The notes below the pieces were generated by a model that ran no database searches, was not told where the DNA came from, and saw only the letters and a list, made by a program, of their open reading frames with translations. From JABMRF01 sp964434235 (GTDB taxonomy: Bacteria; Patescibacteriota; Patescibacteriia; UBA11705; JABHMO01): 40,657 nucleotides of DNA. The first letter of the stretch is position 1. Every line of letters begins with the position of its first letter. This document shows, in pieces, positions 16,349-23,729 of the stretch. The position numbers were made by a program, and so were the translations under genes. The stretch spans positions 1 through 40,657 of the forward strand of contig CAYSUN010000005.1 in NCBI GenBank assembly GCA_964434235.1, in the 5' to 3' direction.

Positions 16349-17203
16349 ATGCTATTAAATATACTTTTAATTTCGGTTATCGCTATATCTATTGGAGTTA
16401 TTGTTTTTATTTTTATTAAAAAAATTCCTAAATTAAAAACTTTAGACGTGGATTCTTTACCAGAAGCTCAAGTAGCTAAAGTTCGGGATAAAATTTTACT
16501 TGAAAGAATGAAACGGCAAACAACTAGAAGTCGAGAGGCAATCAAACGACAAGCCACGCCAATCTTTTCAATTGTAAAAAAGTTTTTCAAAAAAATGGTT
16601 GGTAAAATATACGATTTGGAAAAAAAATACCAAAAAGAAGCAACTGAAAAAAATAAATTAACCCCGAGCGAACTTAGCGGTAAAGTCAGCGGTCTTTTTA
16701 AACTGGCTGAAGATTTAGAAAAAGAAGAAAAAATGAATGAAGCTGAAAAAGCCTATATTGAAATAGTTAGTATTGATTCAAAAAACAAAAAAGCTTATCA
16801 AGGTTTGTTTGATATATACTTAGACACCAAAGAATATAAACAAGCTTTGCAAACCGCCCAATTCATTTTGAGATTAACCCAAAAAGAAACTAAACAAGTA
16901 GAGAAAAAAGATGAAGCTGATAATATTACCTTTGCTATTTCAAATGCGCCGGAATTAGCTTCAGCTTATATGGATATTGGTGAGGTTCATAGAAAAATGG
17001 AAAAAAATGAAATTGCATTGATAAATTTTCAAAAAGCTTTGGAGGTTGAGCCGAATAATCCTAGAAATCTTGCTGAAACTATAGATATCTGTATAATATT
17101 GAAACATAAGTCATTGGCAATTGATTGTTTGAAAAAATTAGAAGAAGTTAATCAAGATAATCAAAAGTTAGGGGAGTATAGAGATAAAATAAGTAAATTA
17201 TAA
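16349..17203 (+). CDS. Membrane-anchored TPR protein
   Basis: A 284-residue protein with an N-terminal membrane helix (residues about 2-24), a basic stretch with RMKRQTTRSREAIKRQ, and tetratricopeptide repeats from about residue 110. One repeat is around EKEEKMNEAEKAYIEIVSID, and a clear one is ASAYMDIGEVHRKMEKNEI followed by ALINFQKALEVEPNNP. TPR domains hold protein complexes together; here the domain probably faces the cytoplasm or the outer face depending on topology, which I cannot decide. The next gene begins 7 nt later. Confidence 0.8.
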   Translation: MLLNILLISVIAISIGVIVFIFIKKIPKLKTLDVDSLPEAQVAKVRDKILLERMKRQTTRSREAIKRQATPIFSIVKKFFKKMVGKIYDLEKKYQKEATEKNKLTPSELSGKVSGLFKLAEDLEKEEKMNEAEKAYIEIVSIDSKNKKAYQGLFDIYLDTKEYKQALQTAQFILRLTQKETKQVEKKDEADNITFAISNAPELASAYMDIGEVHRKMEKNEIALINFQKALEVEPNNPRNLAETIDICIILKHKSLAIDCLKKLEEVNQDNQKLGEYRDKISKL

Positions 17204-17210
17204 ATTATAT

Positions 17211-17717
17211 ATGGTCATAGAAAATCCACAGGAACAATTTTGCCAAATGGCTTTGCAAAAAGCTAAGCAAGAAGATTCGTGGTTTGAAATTGCGGCCATG
17301 AGACCATTTTACAATTTTGAACTTTCTGAAGCAGAAGAAAAAAAAGTTGGTCAGTCTGCTCAAGTCTTGAATCATTTAACTGCTTTATTTAATATTCCAG
17401 TTTTTGCTGATCATCAAATCACTGTAGACAAAGCAGTTGCTTACATTAAGAATGCAAGATTGGAATTAAGTAAAGCTCAAAATTCAGAAAATAAACAGGA
17501 TTTAGAAAAAGTTGAATTAGCTATAATTGCTTTAAGTAATATTTTTGGACTAGTAACAGAAAATTATGGTGTTGGTAATGTTTTGCAAAACCTAGCAGAT
17601 AATGATGATTTATCAAAAAGTACAATTGATAGTTATATAAAAAAAATTGAAAATTCATTTTTGCCAGAAATTTACCAGAAAGGTTTGGCTTTTATTGAAT
17701 CAAAAAAGCGATCATAA
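17211..17717 (+). CDS. Helical orphan protein downstream of the TPR gene
   Basis: A 168-residue, mostly helical and acidic protein with no membrane segment or known motif. Landmarks are QMALQKAKQEDSWFEIAAMR at the start and ALSNIFGLVTENYGVG in the middle. It starts 7 nt after the TPR gene and is probably a partner in the same transcript. I do not recognise the family. Confidence 0.65.
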   Translation: MVIENPQEQFCQMALQKAKQEDSWFEIAAMRPFYNFELSEAEEKKVGQSAQVLNHLTALFNIPVFADHQITVDKAVAYIKNARLELSKAQNSENKQDLEKVELAIIALSNIFGLVTENYGVGNVLQNLADNDDLSKSTIDSYIKKIENSFLPEIYQKGLAFIESKKRS

Positions 17718-17730
17718 TTTATTGTTTTTA

Positions 17731-17790
17731 TGCCGTCTTAGCTTCCGCCTTCGCTAAAGCTTCGGCGGATACGCAGTAGTAGAGCACTTA
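17731..17790 (+). pseudogene. Broken duplicate of the tRNA-Thr 5' half
   Basis: TGCCGTCTTAGCT (17731-17743) and CAGTAGTAGAGCACTTA (17774-17790) equal the first 30 nt of the intact tRNA next to it, with one change in the D-loop and one at the last base. A 30-nt hairpin element (17744-17773) is inserted inside the D-arm between GCT and CAG. The intact tRNA begins directly afterwards. Confidence 0.85.
17744..17773. mobile_element. 30-nt hairpin element inserted in a tRNA fragment
   Basis: TCCGCC (17744-17749) pairs with GGCGGA (17764-17769), with a symmetric TTC/TTC internal loop and an inner GCT-AA-AGC. TACG completes the insert. The exact fit inside otherwise continuous tRNA sequence shows it as a discrete insertion, perhaps a tiny non-autonomous element. 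Confidence 0.7.
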
Positions 17791-17791
17791 T

Positions 17792-17863
<72 letters not shown>

Positions 17864-17866
<3 letters not shown>

Positions 17867-17928
17867 TGCACCAGTTGCCAACATTCTTGACTGCCGGTGC
17901 ATGGCACTCCGCCTTTCGCGAAAGGCGG
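17864..17928. repeat. Two inverted repeats directly after tRNA-Thr
   Basis: CCATGCACC (17864-17872), starting with the CCA end of the tRNA, pairs with GGTGCATGG (17896-17904). It is followed by a perfect 20-nt palindrome, CCGCCTTTCG / CGAAAGGCGG (17909-17928), which shares the CCGCC...GGCGG frame of the element at 17744. Confidence 0.75.
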
Positions 17929-17946
17929 GGGTAAGTCTTTATTTAG

Positions 17947-17972
17947 AAAACTCAAATTACTTGAGTTTTTTG
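17947..17972 (+). terminator. Terminator after tRNA-Thr
   Basis: AAAACTCAA (17947-17955) pairs with TTGAGTTTT (17961-17969), loop ATTAC, followed by T residues. Confidence 0.85.
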
Positions 17973-18062
17973 TTTTGTTGAAAGGGTGAATTGTTTTTTT
18001 ATTGTTTATTTGTCTAAAATTAAATAAATTATTCTTAAAATAGATTTTATTGTTTAACTGTA

Positions 18063-18091
18063 TTGACAAATTATAATTTGTATGCTATAAT
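18063..18091 (+). promoter_or_regulatory. Strongest promoter of the window, driving the structured RNA
   Basis: TTGACA (18063-18068), a 17-bp spacer and TATAAT (18086-18091) with an extended -10 TGC at 18083-18085. Every consensus position is met. Transcription should begin near 18098. Confidence 0.9.
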
Positions 18092-18153
18092 ACTCAGTTG
18101 TTAAATTTAACTTTAACTTCCAGCAAGACAGCCTAGCTGGCAAGGGGGAAAAC

Positions 18154-18165
18154 ATGTGTGATTAG
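18154..18165 (+). other. Three-codon mini-ORF (Met-Cys-Asp) in the structured RNA
   Basis: ATG TGT GAT TAG at 18154-18165 follows AAGGGGG (18142-18148) at good spacing. Its stop overlaps the 5' strand of the closing helix. Confidence 0.35.
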
Positions 18166-18316
18166 TAAAAACGTGGCCGACCAAAACTTGGTGAACCAAG
18201 TGGCGGAGGCACCTCCTTGGTCCTGACAACGGTGTCAGGACCAGGAGGGAATGCGTTTTGTCTAATCGAACGGCTGTGGGCAATTAACCCTTTTAATTTG
18301 AGGAGGAGGAAGCAAA

Positions 18317-18328
18317 GTGTTTGATTGA
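18317..18328 (+). other. Three-codon mini-ORF (fMet-Phe-Asp) in the structured RNA
   Basis: GTG TTT GAT TGA at 18317-18328 follows GAGGAGGAGGA (18300-18310). As in the first mini-ORF, an Asp codon precedes the stop. Confidence 0.3.
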
Positions 18329-18408
18329 TTAAGGCAAGACGAGATGATCTAATCTTGCCTAGTCAAGAACGTGTAATTTATTGAGGACACGTTTTCGACT
18401 AAACCAGC

Positions 18409-18444
18409 GGGGCCTGAGCACATTGTGTTCGGGCCCCTTCTTTT
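18409..18444 (+). terminator. Terminator of the structured RNA
   Basis: A 13-bp stem, GGGGCCTGAGCAC (18409-18421) with GTGTTCGGGCCCC (18425-18437), containing two G-U pairs and an ATT loop, followed by TTCTTTT. Confidence 0.92.
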
Positions 18445-18457
18445 ACAGAAAAAAATT

Positions 18458-18466
18458 TGTTATAAT
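18458..18466 (+). promoter_or_regulatory. Extended -10 promoter of the TrmB gene
   Basis: TGT followed by TATAAT (18461-18466), 25 nt before the ATG at 18492. The transcript would have a leader of about 19 nt with no Shine-Dalgarno. Confidence 0.6.
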
Positions 18467-18491
18467 TTCAATAATTAAACATTATAATATT

Positions 18492-19280
18492 ATGTTAATA
18501 GAAAAAGAACTTCAGGCCATTGGCTTGTCGGACAAAGAAGCAAAAGTTTATTTGGCTGCTCTTGAGCTTGGCCAAGATTCAGTTCAAAATATTGCTAACA
18601 AATCTAAAGTAAATAGAGCAACAACTTATTCGATTTTAGAAAATCTAAAAATTAAAGGATTAATAAGTATAGTTGAAGAAGGTAAAAAAACTAATTATTC
18701 AGCGATTGCTCCAGATTATTTAAGTAATCAATTAGAATTAGAACAAAAAAAATTAGAAGAAATGCAAAAAAGATTAAAAAAGATTTTGCCAGAGCTGGCT
18801 TCTTTGCATAGCCGAAAGAAAAATAAACCCACAATAAAATATTTTGAAGGTAAACAAGGAATTCTTAGTTGCATAGAAGAGTTTTCAGCTGGTTTGAATG
18901 AAAGTGATGAAGTTGCTCGTATGGTTTATAATCGTGATAAATTAAATAAAGTTTTTACATTTGAAGAAATTGAGCATTACGCTAAGATTAGACTTGGGAA
19001 AAAAATAAGAACCAAAGTTATTTACAATGCGAGTCCTGAAAATGTTCTTCATGGAAGGCTTGGAACAAGAGTTTTGGTTTCTGAAAATAATTACAGTTTT
19101 GAAGATGATATTGCTGTGCATGGTGATTATATTCGATTAACAAATTTATCCCAACCGCTTTCTGCAATTTTGATAAAAGACAAAAGTTTGGCCAATACAA
19201 TGAAAGTTATTTTTGACATGGCTTTTGAAACTGCTCTTAGAAATAGAGTTGATGATATAAAAAATAATAAAGAAGATTAG
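18492..19280 (+). CDS. TrmB-family transcriptional regulator
   Basis: A 262-residue protein. Residues 1-70 form the TrmB winged helix: LQAIGLSDKEAKVYLAALELG, then NIANKSKVNRATTYSILENLKIKGLI as the recognition helix-turn-helix and the wing YSAIAPDYL. A coiled coil follows (about 80-105), then an alpha/beta sensor-like region (KYFEGKQGI to LIKDKSLANTM). The start is ATG 18492; a longer frame from 18381 would run through the terminator of the structured RNA and is rejected. TrmB proteins control sugar and other metabolic genes in Archaea and CPR bacteria. The ligand and targets are unknown. Confidence 0.88.
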   Translation: MLIEKELQAIGLSDKEAKVYLAALELGQDSVQNIANKSKVNRATTYSILENLKIKGLISIVEEGKKTNYSAIAPDYLSNQLELEQKKLEEMQKRLKKILPELASLHSRKKNKPTIKYFEGKQGILSCIEEFSAGLNESDEVARMVYNRDKLNKVFTFEEIEHYAKIRLGKKIRTKVIYNASPENVLHGRLGTRVLVSENNYSFEDDIAVHGDYIRLTNLSQPLSAILIKDKSLANTMKVIFDMAFETALRNRVDDIKNNKED

Positions 19281-19284
19281 TTTG

Positions 19285-19312
19285 AAAGGCTCTGCTTGGC
19301 AGGGTCTTTTTG
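19285..19312 (+). terminator. Terminator of the TrmB gene
   Basis: AAAGGCTCTGC (19285-19295) pairs with GCAGGGTCTTT (19299-19309) including two G-U pairs, with a TTG loop and a T run. Confidence 0.8.
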
Positions 19313-19369
19313 GTTGAACAAAGATAAGAAAGAAAATGTTTTTTGTTGTTAGTAAGTTTTTCTAGTTGA

Positions 19370-19398
19370 TTGTTAAAATTTAGTAAAATTGCTATAAT
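19370..19398 (+). promoter_or_regulatory. Promoter of the surface-protein operon at 19465
   Basis: TTGTTA (19370-19375), a 17-bp spacer and TATAAT (19393-19398) with an extended -10 TGC at 19390-19392. Confidence 0.65.
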
Positions 19399-19464
19399 AT
19401 TAATGAAAATGAAAAAGAAATTTATTTATAAAATAGTTAATTTATAACTAATAATATTTAGTTT

Positions 19465-21132
19465 ATGTTTAATGAAGATGATCAAAAAAATTCTCTACCC
19501 GTAGACCCAGTTGTTCAAAGTCCAGTAGGTGAGGTTAGCCAAAGCCCAGAGATTGTACTAGAACCAAAAAAGAAAAATAAAGTCGGTTTGGTTATTCTGA
19601 TAGTTGTTTTGGCCTTACTTATTTTAAGTGGAGCTGGTTTGGCTGCTTATTATTTCATGCAACCAAATTATGAGGAAATTTTGCAAGACGCACTAGAAAA
19701 AACAGCTTCAGCCAGTTCAAATCATTACAAAGCAGTTTTAACAGGAGTCGGTGATTATAGTCAAACTGAAAATAATAAGATTGAAGCCAGTTTTGTCCTT
19801 GATGCAGAAGGCGATGTTATTCAAGTTGATAATGAAAAGATCAATCTAACTAGCGATGTTAATTTGGTTAATTCTAAAGGCGACTATGCTTTTAATTTAG
19901 GTTTATCAATCAAAAATATAAATGATGTGCTTTTCATTAAGGTAAATCAAATTCCGGAAATTCCACTTTTGCCAGCGGATGCTTTAGCTGGAATAACTGA
20001 AAATTGGATAAAAATCGATGTAGCTGGTTTGAAAGAGCAGTATGGTTTGGATCAGATGATTGACGGATATTTAGAAAAAAATCCTGAATTAAAAGCATTG
20101 CAAGAAAAAGATGCTGAACAAAAAATTAAAATGCAAATAGCTTTGAAAAAATATATTTTTACTGATCAAGTTTTTACTTTTGGTGAGATAGAAACAATGG
20201 AAAATGGTGCTCAAAAAATGTATAAATATAATTTTGTTTTGAACGAAATGAATGTGCCAGCTTTTTTACAGCACATTGGTGAAGAAATTGAAGATCCGTT
20301 AACTGAAGAAGAACAAGCAGAAGTGATTAAAGCCTTGGATAATATACAGGATACTTCTTTGTCGGTTTTGGTCGGAGCTGAGGATCATTATATTTATGAG
20401 TCAGTAATTAAGATTACAATTACAAACAATGATGTAAAAGGAACTTTGAATTTACAAGTTAATCTTTCTGATTTTAATACGGTCAAAGAAATTGTGCCAC
20501 CAGCAGACAGTTTGGATATCCAAGAGTTTATTGCTCAAATGATGCAACCTACGGTGAAAGCTGAAATGCCAGATTATGTTTTATCAGAAAAAGATCTTTT
20601 GAATTCCGATTCTGATGAAGATGGCTTAAGCGATTATGATGAAATGTACTATTTTAAATCTGATCCAGAAAACGCTGATACTGACGGTGATGGTTTTAGT
20701 GATGGGGATGAAGTTGATAATGGCTATTCACCATTAAAGGTTAATGAAAGAATTGAAAATTCAGCAATTTTTTTTCTAGCTTATCCAGCGGAAAAGTGTG
20801 GAGAGCCAAACCTAATTGTTACTGAATCTCCTGTCAAAGATTTTTTGCCTAGTATTTTTAATGACTTATTTTTGGCAAACAAGAAGGGGCAAGCTTTTGT
20901 AAGTTCCATTGATTTAGATGTTATGGCTAATAGTTATACACTAAAAGACAGTTATTTGATTTTAGACTTGAATAAACCTTTATCAGAAGATGAAGCTTGT
21001 GTAGCTAGTGCAGAAAAGCAGATAACTATGTTAGCATCAGCTTTTGAAGGTGTAGAATTCGTGTTAATTCAGGTTAATGGATCGCCAGAGAAGGTTTTAT
21101 TAGTTACTCCTACGGCAAGTTTTAATTATTAA
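19465..21132 (+). CDS. Single-pass membrane protein with a thrombospondin type 3-like calcium repeat
   Basis: A 555-residue protein: a cytoplasmic, Pro-rich N-terminus of about 38 residues, one membrane helix (about 39-64), and a large outside part. The first outside region (about 70-360) is a beta-rich domain resembling LppX/LolA-like lipid-binding folds in its alternating strands, but this is weak. Around residues 383-425 lies DSDEDGLSDYDE followed by DTDGDGFSDGDE, two Asp-rich calcium loops of the thrombospondin type 3 repeat kind common in CPR surface proteins. A further domain of about 130 residues follows. Two small membrane genes come directly after it. Confidence 0.8.
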   Translation: MFNEDDQKNSLPVDPVVQSPVGEVSQSPEIVLEPKKKNKVGLVILIVVLALLILSGAGLAAYYFMQPNYEEILQDALEKTASASSNHYKAVLTGVGDYSQTENNKIEASFVLDAEGDVIQVDNEKINLTSDVNLVNSKGDYAFNLGLSIKNINDVLFIKVNQIPEIPLLPADALAGITENWIKIDVAGLKEQYGLDQMIDGYLEKNPELKALQEKDAEQKIKMQIALKKYIFTDQVFTFGEIETMENGAQKMYKYNFVLNEMNVPAFLQHIGEEIEDPLTEEEQAEVIKALDNIQDTSLSVLVGAEDHYIYESVIKITITNNDVKGTLNLQVNLSDFNTVKEIVPPADSLDIQEFIAQMMQPTVKAEMPDYVLSEKDLLNSDSDEDGLSDYDEMYYFKSDPENADTDGDGFSDGDEVDNGYSPLKVNERIENSAIFFLAYPAEKCGEPNLIVTESPVKDFLPSIFNDLFLANKKGQAFVSSIDLDVMANSYTLKDSYLILDLNKPLSEDEACVASAEKQITMLASAFEGVEFVLIQVNGSPEKVLLVTPTASFNY

Positions 21133-21138
21133 AATAAA

Positions 21139-21573
21139 ATGAACATGGAAAAAAATTCGTTGATTAGGAAAATCTATTTGTATTTATTTACGATTATTGG
21201 TTTAGTTCTTTTGGTTATTGGTAGTGTGAATTTTATCAATATGGGACTTAAAGCTTGGGTTTTTACTCAGGCTGATGGTGAAACAAGTCTTTATAATGAA
21301 AAGCCAGTTGAAGTTCCTACTAATTTGAAGAAAGAAATAGTTGAAATCGATAATTCAAAAGATGATGTTCAAGTTACTTTAACCAAACAACAAGCCGATG
21401 ATTTGCAGTATCTATTGCAAATGAATACAGAATGGCAAGCTAGAGAAAAGAACTTTGATCCAGTCGTAGCCAGAAGACATCGTGATGCAGCTCAAAATTT
21501 AGCGATGATTATTGTTGGTTTTCCTTTGTATTTATTTCATTGGTTGCTGATCAAAAAAGAAACTAAAGTCTAA
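21139..21573 (+). CDS. Small two-helix membrane protein, DUF5671-like
   Basis: A 144-residue protein with membrane helices at about 12-34 and 117-135, joined by a polar loop that is probably outside. The first helix region (RKIYLYLFTIIGLVLLVIG) and the last segment (VGFPLYLFHWLLIKK) resemble the DUF5671 family as I remember it, but with fewer helices, so the assignment is tentative. It begins 6 nt after the calcium-repeat protein and ends 1 nt before gtrA, so the three are probably co-transcribed. An alternative start is Met3. Confidence 0.6.
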   Translation: MNMEKNSLIRKIYLYLFTIIGLVLLVIGSVNFINMGLKAWVFTQADGETSLYNEKPVEVPTNLKKEIVEIDNSKDDVQVTLTKQQADDLQYLLQMNTEWQAREKNFDPVVARRHRDAAQNLAMIIVGFPLYLFHWLLIKKETKV

Positions 21574-21574
21574 T

Positions 21575-21967
21575 ATGCATAAATTGCTAAAGGAACATTT
21601 TTTTACAAAAGAATTTGTTAAATATGTTTTTGTCGGTGGCTTTGGAGCGATTATTGATTTTACAGTATTTATATTACTTATTTCTTTTAGTAACCCAATA
21701 ATGATTTCTCAATGGTTGGCTGGGATAGTGGCTTTTTCCTTTACGCACATTTGGCATCATTATTTTATTTTTTCTCACAATCAGAAATTAAAAAAAACTT
21801 ATTTAATTTCTTTAATAATAAACTTAACCTCAATCGGATTGTCTGGTCCGTTGCTTTTGCTAATGAGTTTATTTTTAAATATTTGGCTAGCCAAAATTAT
21901 TATAACTGCATTTTTTACAATTATTGTATTTGTTGTTAGAAAAAAATGGGTATTTATTTATAAATAA
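21575..21967 (+). CDS. GtrA-family membrane protein
   Basis: A 130-residue protein with four membrane helices. FVKYVFVGGFGAIIDFTVFILLI is the typical first helix of the GtrA family (Lys-Tyr/Phe-x-x-Val-Gly, then Asp-Phe), and the C-terminus VVRKKWVF is the usual end (Arg-Lys-x-Trp-Val-Phe). GtrA proteins are thought to flip or assist transfer of polyprenyl-linked sugars for cell-surface polysaccharide. Its position behind surface proteins agrees with that. It ends the operon. Confidence 0.9.
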   Translation: MHKLLKEHFFTKEFVKYVFVGGFGAIIDFTVFILLISFSNPIMISQWLAGIVAFSFTHIWHHYFIFSHNQKLKKTYLISLIINLTSIGLSGPLLLLMSLFLNIWLAKIIITAFFTIIVFVVRKKWVFIYK

Positions 21968-21996
21968 AAAAACGCTCCGAAAATGTTTCGGAGCGT
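21964..21996 (-). terminator. Terminator of the minus-strand orphan gene
   Basis: ACGCTCCGAAA (21972-21982) and TTTCGGAGCGT (21986-21996) form an 11-bp stem with an ATG loop. On the minus strand it is followed by a T run (21971 downward); on the plus strand no T run follows, so it mainly serves the minus gene. Confidence 0.85.
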
Positions 21997-22002
21997 ACTG
22001 TC

Positions 22003-22395
22003 TTAGTCAAGATTCTTGGGAATTAATGTGTGAAGACTTTCTAGAACATAAGCCTTTTGCGGAAAGTCAGGTAGGGTTTCCACTAAAGTAATGGTAATTG
22101 AGGCAATGCCAAGGTGAAAACTTTTTTCATAGATGTCTTTTTTGAGACGAAGGCTTCGGCTGAGGTCAGTTAAAAAGTTTTTAGCCAGTCTGCTGGGAGA
22201 TCTTTCCATTCGACGAATTTTGAAATAAATTCTGAAAATGTCCAAAAATTCACGAACAGCCCCATTCTGAATTTGGTAAGTACGATCATCATCCTGACAA
22301 TCGCCAAAGAAATGCAAGACAATGTTTGAGTGATCATCAATTGTGACTGTAATCGACTGGTGATGGTTAATCGCAAAAGTCTTGATAAAGGGCAT
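22003..22395 (-). CDS. Isolated orphan protein, 130 residues
   Basis: An unrecognised protein. The first half is beta-rich (FAINHHQSITVTIDDHSNIVLHFFGD), the middle is a basic helix (FKIRRMERSPSRLAKNFLTDLSRSLRLKK), and the end is another strand and helix. There is no signal peptide or membrane helix. AAGGAGG stands at good spacing before the ATG. The gene has a near-consensus promoter and its own terminator, and it points against the operons on both sides. Composition is less AT-rich than its neighbours. It belongs with the isolated orphan genes at 157, 10292, 27039 and 39839. Confidence 0.75.
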   Translation of the reverse strand: MPFIKTFAINHHQSITVTIDDHSNIVLHFFGDCQDDDRTYQIQNGAVREFLDIFRIYFKIRRMERSPSRLAKNFLTDLSRSLRLKKDIYEKSFHLGIASITITLVETLPDFPQKAYVLESLHTLIPKNLD

Positions 22396-22424
22396 GGCTT
22401 CCTCCTTCTGTTAGATTAAAGAAT

Positions 22425-22453
22425 ACTATAAATTATTAATAATAAATTGTCAA
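22425..22453 (-). promoter_or_regulatory. Promoter of the isolated orphan at 22003
   Basis: On the minus strand, TTGACA (22453-22448), a 17-bp spacer and TATAGT (22430-22425). Five of six -10 positions match. Confidence 0.82.
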
Positions 22454-22460
22454 TATTTAT

Positions 22461-23729
22461 ATGTCAAAAAAAAGGCAAACAAAAAAGTTGATCGATATCA
22501 CCCCGCACAAGAGTCTGATGCTTAAGGTTGGTCAGACCGGTTATTCTTTGCAAGAAGCAATTTCAGAATTGATTGATAATTCAATTGATGCTCGGATTGA
22601 AAAGAAAGAATTAAAAATTGAAATTTTAATTTCATCAAAAAGCATACAAATTAATGACAATGGTCGAGGAATGGATGAAGAAACTGCTGCCAAGTCAATT
22701 CGCTTGGGATTTTCTAGCAAAAAGAATCAACTCGGAGAGTTTGGATTAGGATTAAAAACTTCATGTACTTATATCGGTAGAAATTTTACCGTAATTACAA
22801 CTCCTGAAAATAAAACGGAAGAGTATTTAATTACTTATGATGAGGAACATTGGATGAAAAAGGGTGATTGGACACAATATCCATTTGCGATTAATCATGG
22901 AGTAAAAGCTAATTATTCTGGCACCAGTATTATTATTGAAAATCTTAAAGTCAATATTACGGAAAAGATAATTGAAGAAATGAAAGAAGAATTAAGTATC
23001 CGTTTTGGGCCTTTCATCAAAAATCAAAAAGTAAAAATATTGCTCAATAATCAACAGTTGGAATCATTTGAACCAAAGATTATAGGTAAAAAAAATAAAT
23101 TTAAATTTTCCAAAGGTAAGTATACGGTTTCAGGTTGGTGGGGATATCAGCTTCGCCAACTTAATATTGAATATTTTGGTTTTAACACTTTTCGCCGTGG
23201 TCGTTTGGTAACAACATTTGATAAGGTCGGTATTAATCCAAATCAAAAAGTAAAACAAATTATTGGGGAGGTTGATATCGTTGGTGTGCCAATTACGCAT
23301 GACAAAAAAGGTTGGCAAAAGGGAACTAAAGATTATAAATCTGTAGAAAAAATGTTGCGACAATATTTTGTGGATAAGGAGCCTCAATTGAAAAAGATTT
23401 TAAGTGGTTATCATGCTTCAACTGGTTTGGTTGAAGGGCGTGCTAGAATAGTGAATATGTTTATAAACGGAAATACTGAGAAGGAAATGAATAAGATTAA
23501 GCGGGGAGATATTATTGTTACTGAAATGACACGGCCACAATTTTTACTAGCAATTCGTCGGGCTGGAGCTATTGTAACTGACCTTGGAGGAACCTTGTGT
23601 CACGCTGCAATTGTTTCTCGTGAATTTGACATTCCAGCCGTTGTAGGTACACAAAATGCTACAAAAATCATAAAAGACTGTCAGCAAATTATTGTTGATG
23701 GTCATGAAGGGATTGTATATGAAAATTGA
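22461..23729 (+). CDS. MORC-like GHKL ATPase fused to a phosphohistidine swivelling domain
   Basis: A 422-residue two-part protein. Residues about 14-310 form a GHKL ATPase with an S5-like transducer: the N-box ELIDNSIDA (36-44), DNGRGMD (66-72), GEFGLGLKTS (92-101), then FNTFRRGRL and GVPITHDKKGW, which resemble MORC proteins. Residues about 318-422 are the mobile domain of PEP-utilising enzymes: RGDIIVTEMTRP, then TDLGGTLCHAAIVSREFDIPA with catalytic His381, and an IIVDGHEGIV end. In PEP synthase and rifampin phosphotransferase this His carries phosphate between two active sites. I know of no standard enzyme with this pairing. It opens a four-gene operon; the next gene overlaps it by 11 nt. 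Phosphate carriage regulating the ATPase, or the reverse, is inference. Confidence 0.85.
   Translation: MSKKRQTKKLIDITPHKSLMLKVGQTGYSLQEAISELIDNSIDARIEKKELKIEILISSKSIQINDNGRGMDEETAAKSIRLGFSSKKNQLGEFGLGLKTSCTYIGRNFTVITTPENKTEEYLITYDEEHWMKKGDWTQYPFAINHGVKANYSGTSIIIENLKVNITEKIIEEMKEELSIRFGPFIKNQKVKILLNNQQLESFEPKIIGKKNKFKFSKGKYTVSGWWGYQLRQLNIEYFGFNTFRRGRLVTTFDKVGINPNQKVKQIIGEVDIVGVPITHDKKGWQKGTKDYKSVEKMLRQYFVDKEPQLKKILSGYHASTGLVEGRARIVNMFINGNTEKEMNKIKRGDIIVTEMTRPQFLLAIRRAGAIVTDLGGTLCHAAIVSREFDIPAVVGTQNATKIIKDCQQIIVDGHEGIVYEN

Larger units (their letters stand above)
18098..18444 (+). ncRNA. Large structured non-coding RNA of unknown class
   Basis: About 345 nt between the promoter at 18063 and the terminator at 18409, with no long reading frame. 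Helices visible by eye: CCAGC/GCTGG (18120-18140); a closing helix GATTAG..AAAACG (18160-18173) with CGTTTT..CTAATC (18254-18267); inside it ACTTGG-TGAA-CCAAGT (18186-18201) and a 16-bp hairpin CCTCC..TGGTCCTGACA with ACGG loop (18212-18248); then AGGCAAGA/TCTTGCCT (18332-18360) and TAGTC...AACGTGT/ACACGTT...GACTA (18360-18401). It lacks the landmarks of RNase P RNA, tmRNA, SRP RNA and the riboswitches I know. Two three-codon frames with strong Shine-Dalgarno sites lie within it (18154, 18317). Function unknown; the TrmB regulator gene downstream has its own promoter. Confidence 0.8.

Noticed and set aside
18098..18444. RNase P RNA, tmRNA or SRP RNA
   Set aside because: The conserved GAGGAAAGTC and ACAGAA elements of RNase P RNA, the tRNA-like ends and tag frame of tmRNA, and the GGAAGCAGC-type SRP loop are absent.
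18381..18491. N-terminal extension of the TrmB protein
   Set aside because: It would be translated through the terminator hairpin of the structured RNA, and the internal ATG at 18492 matches the normal TrmB start.
22461..23729. Two-component sensor kinase
   Set aside because: The GHKL motifs have no dimerisation His box or sensor domain; the MORC-like transducer and C-terminal swivelling domain point elsewhere.
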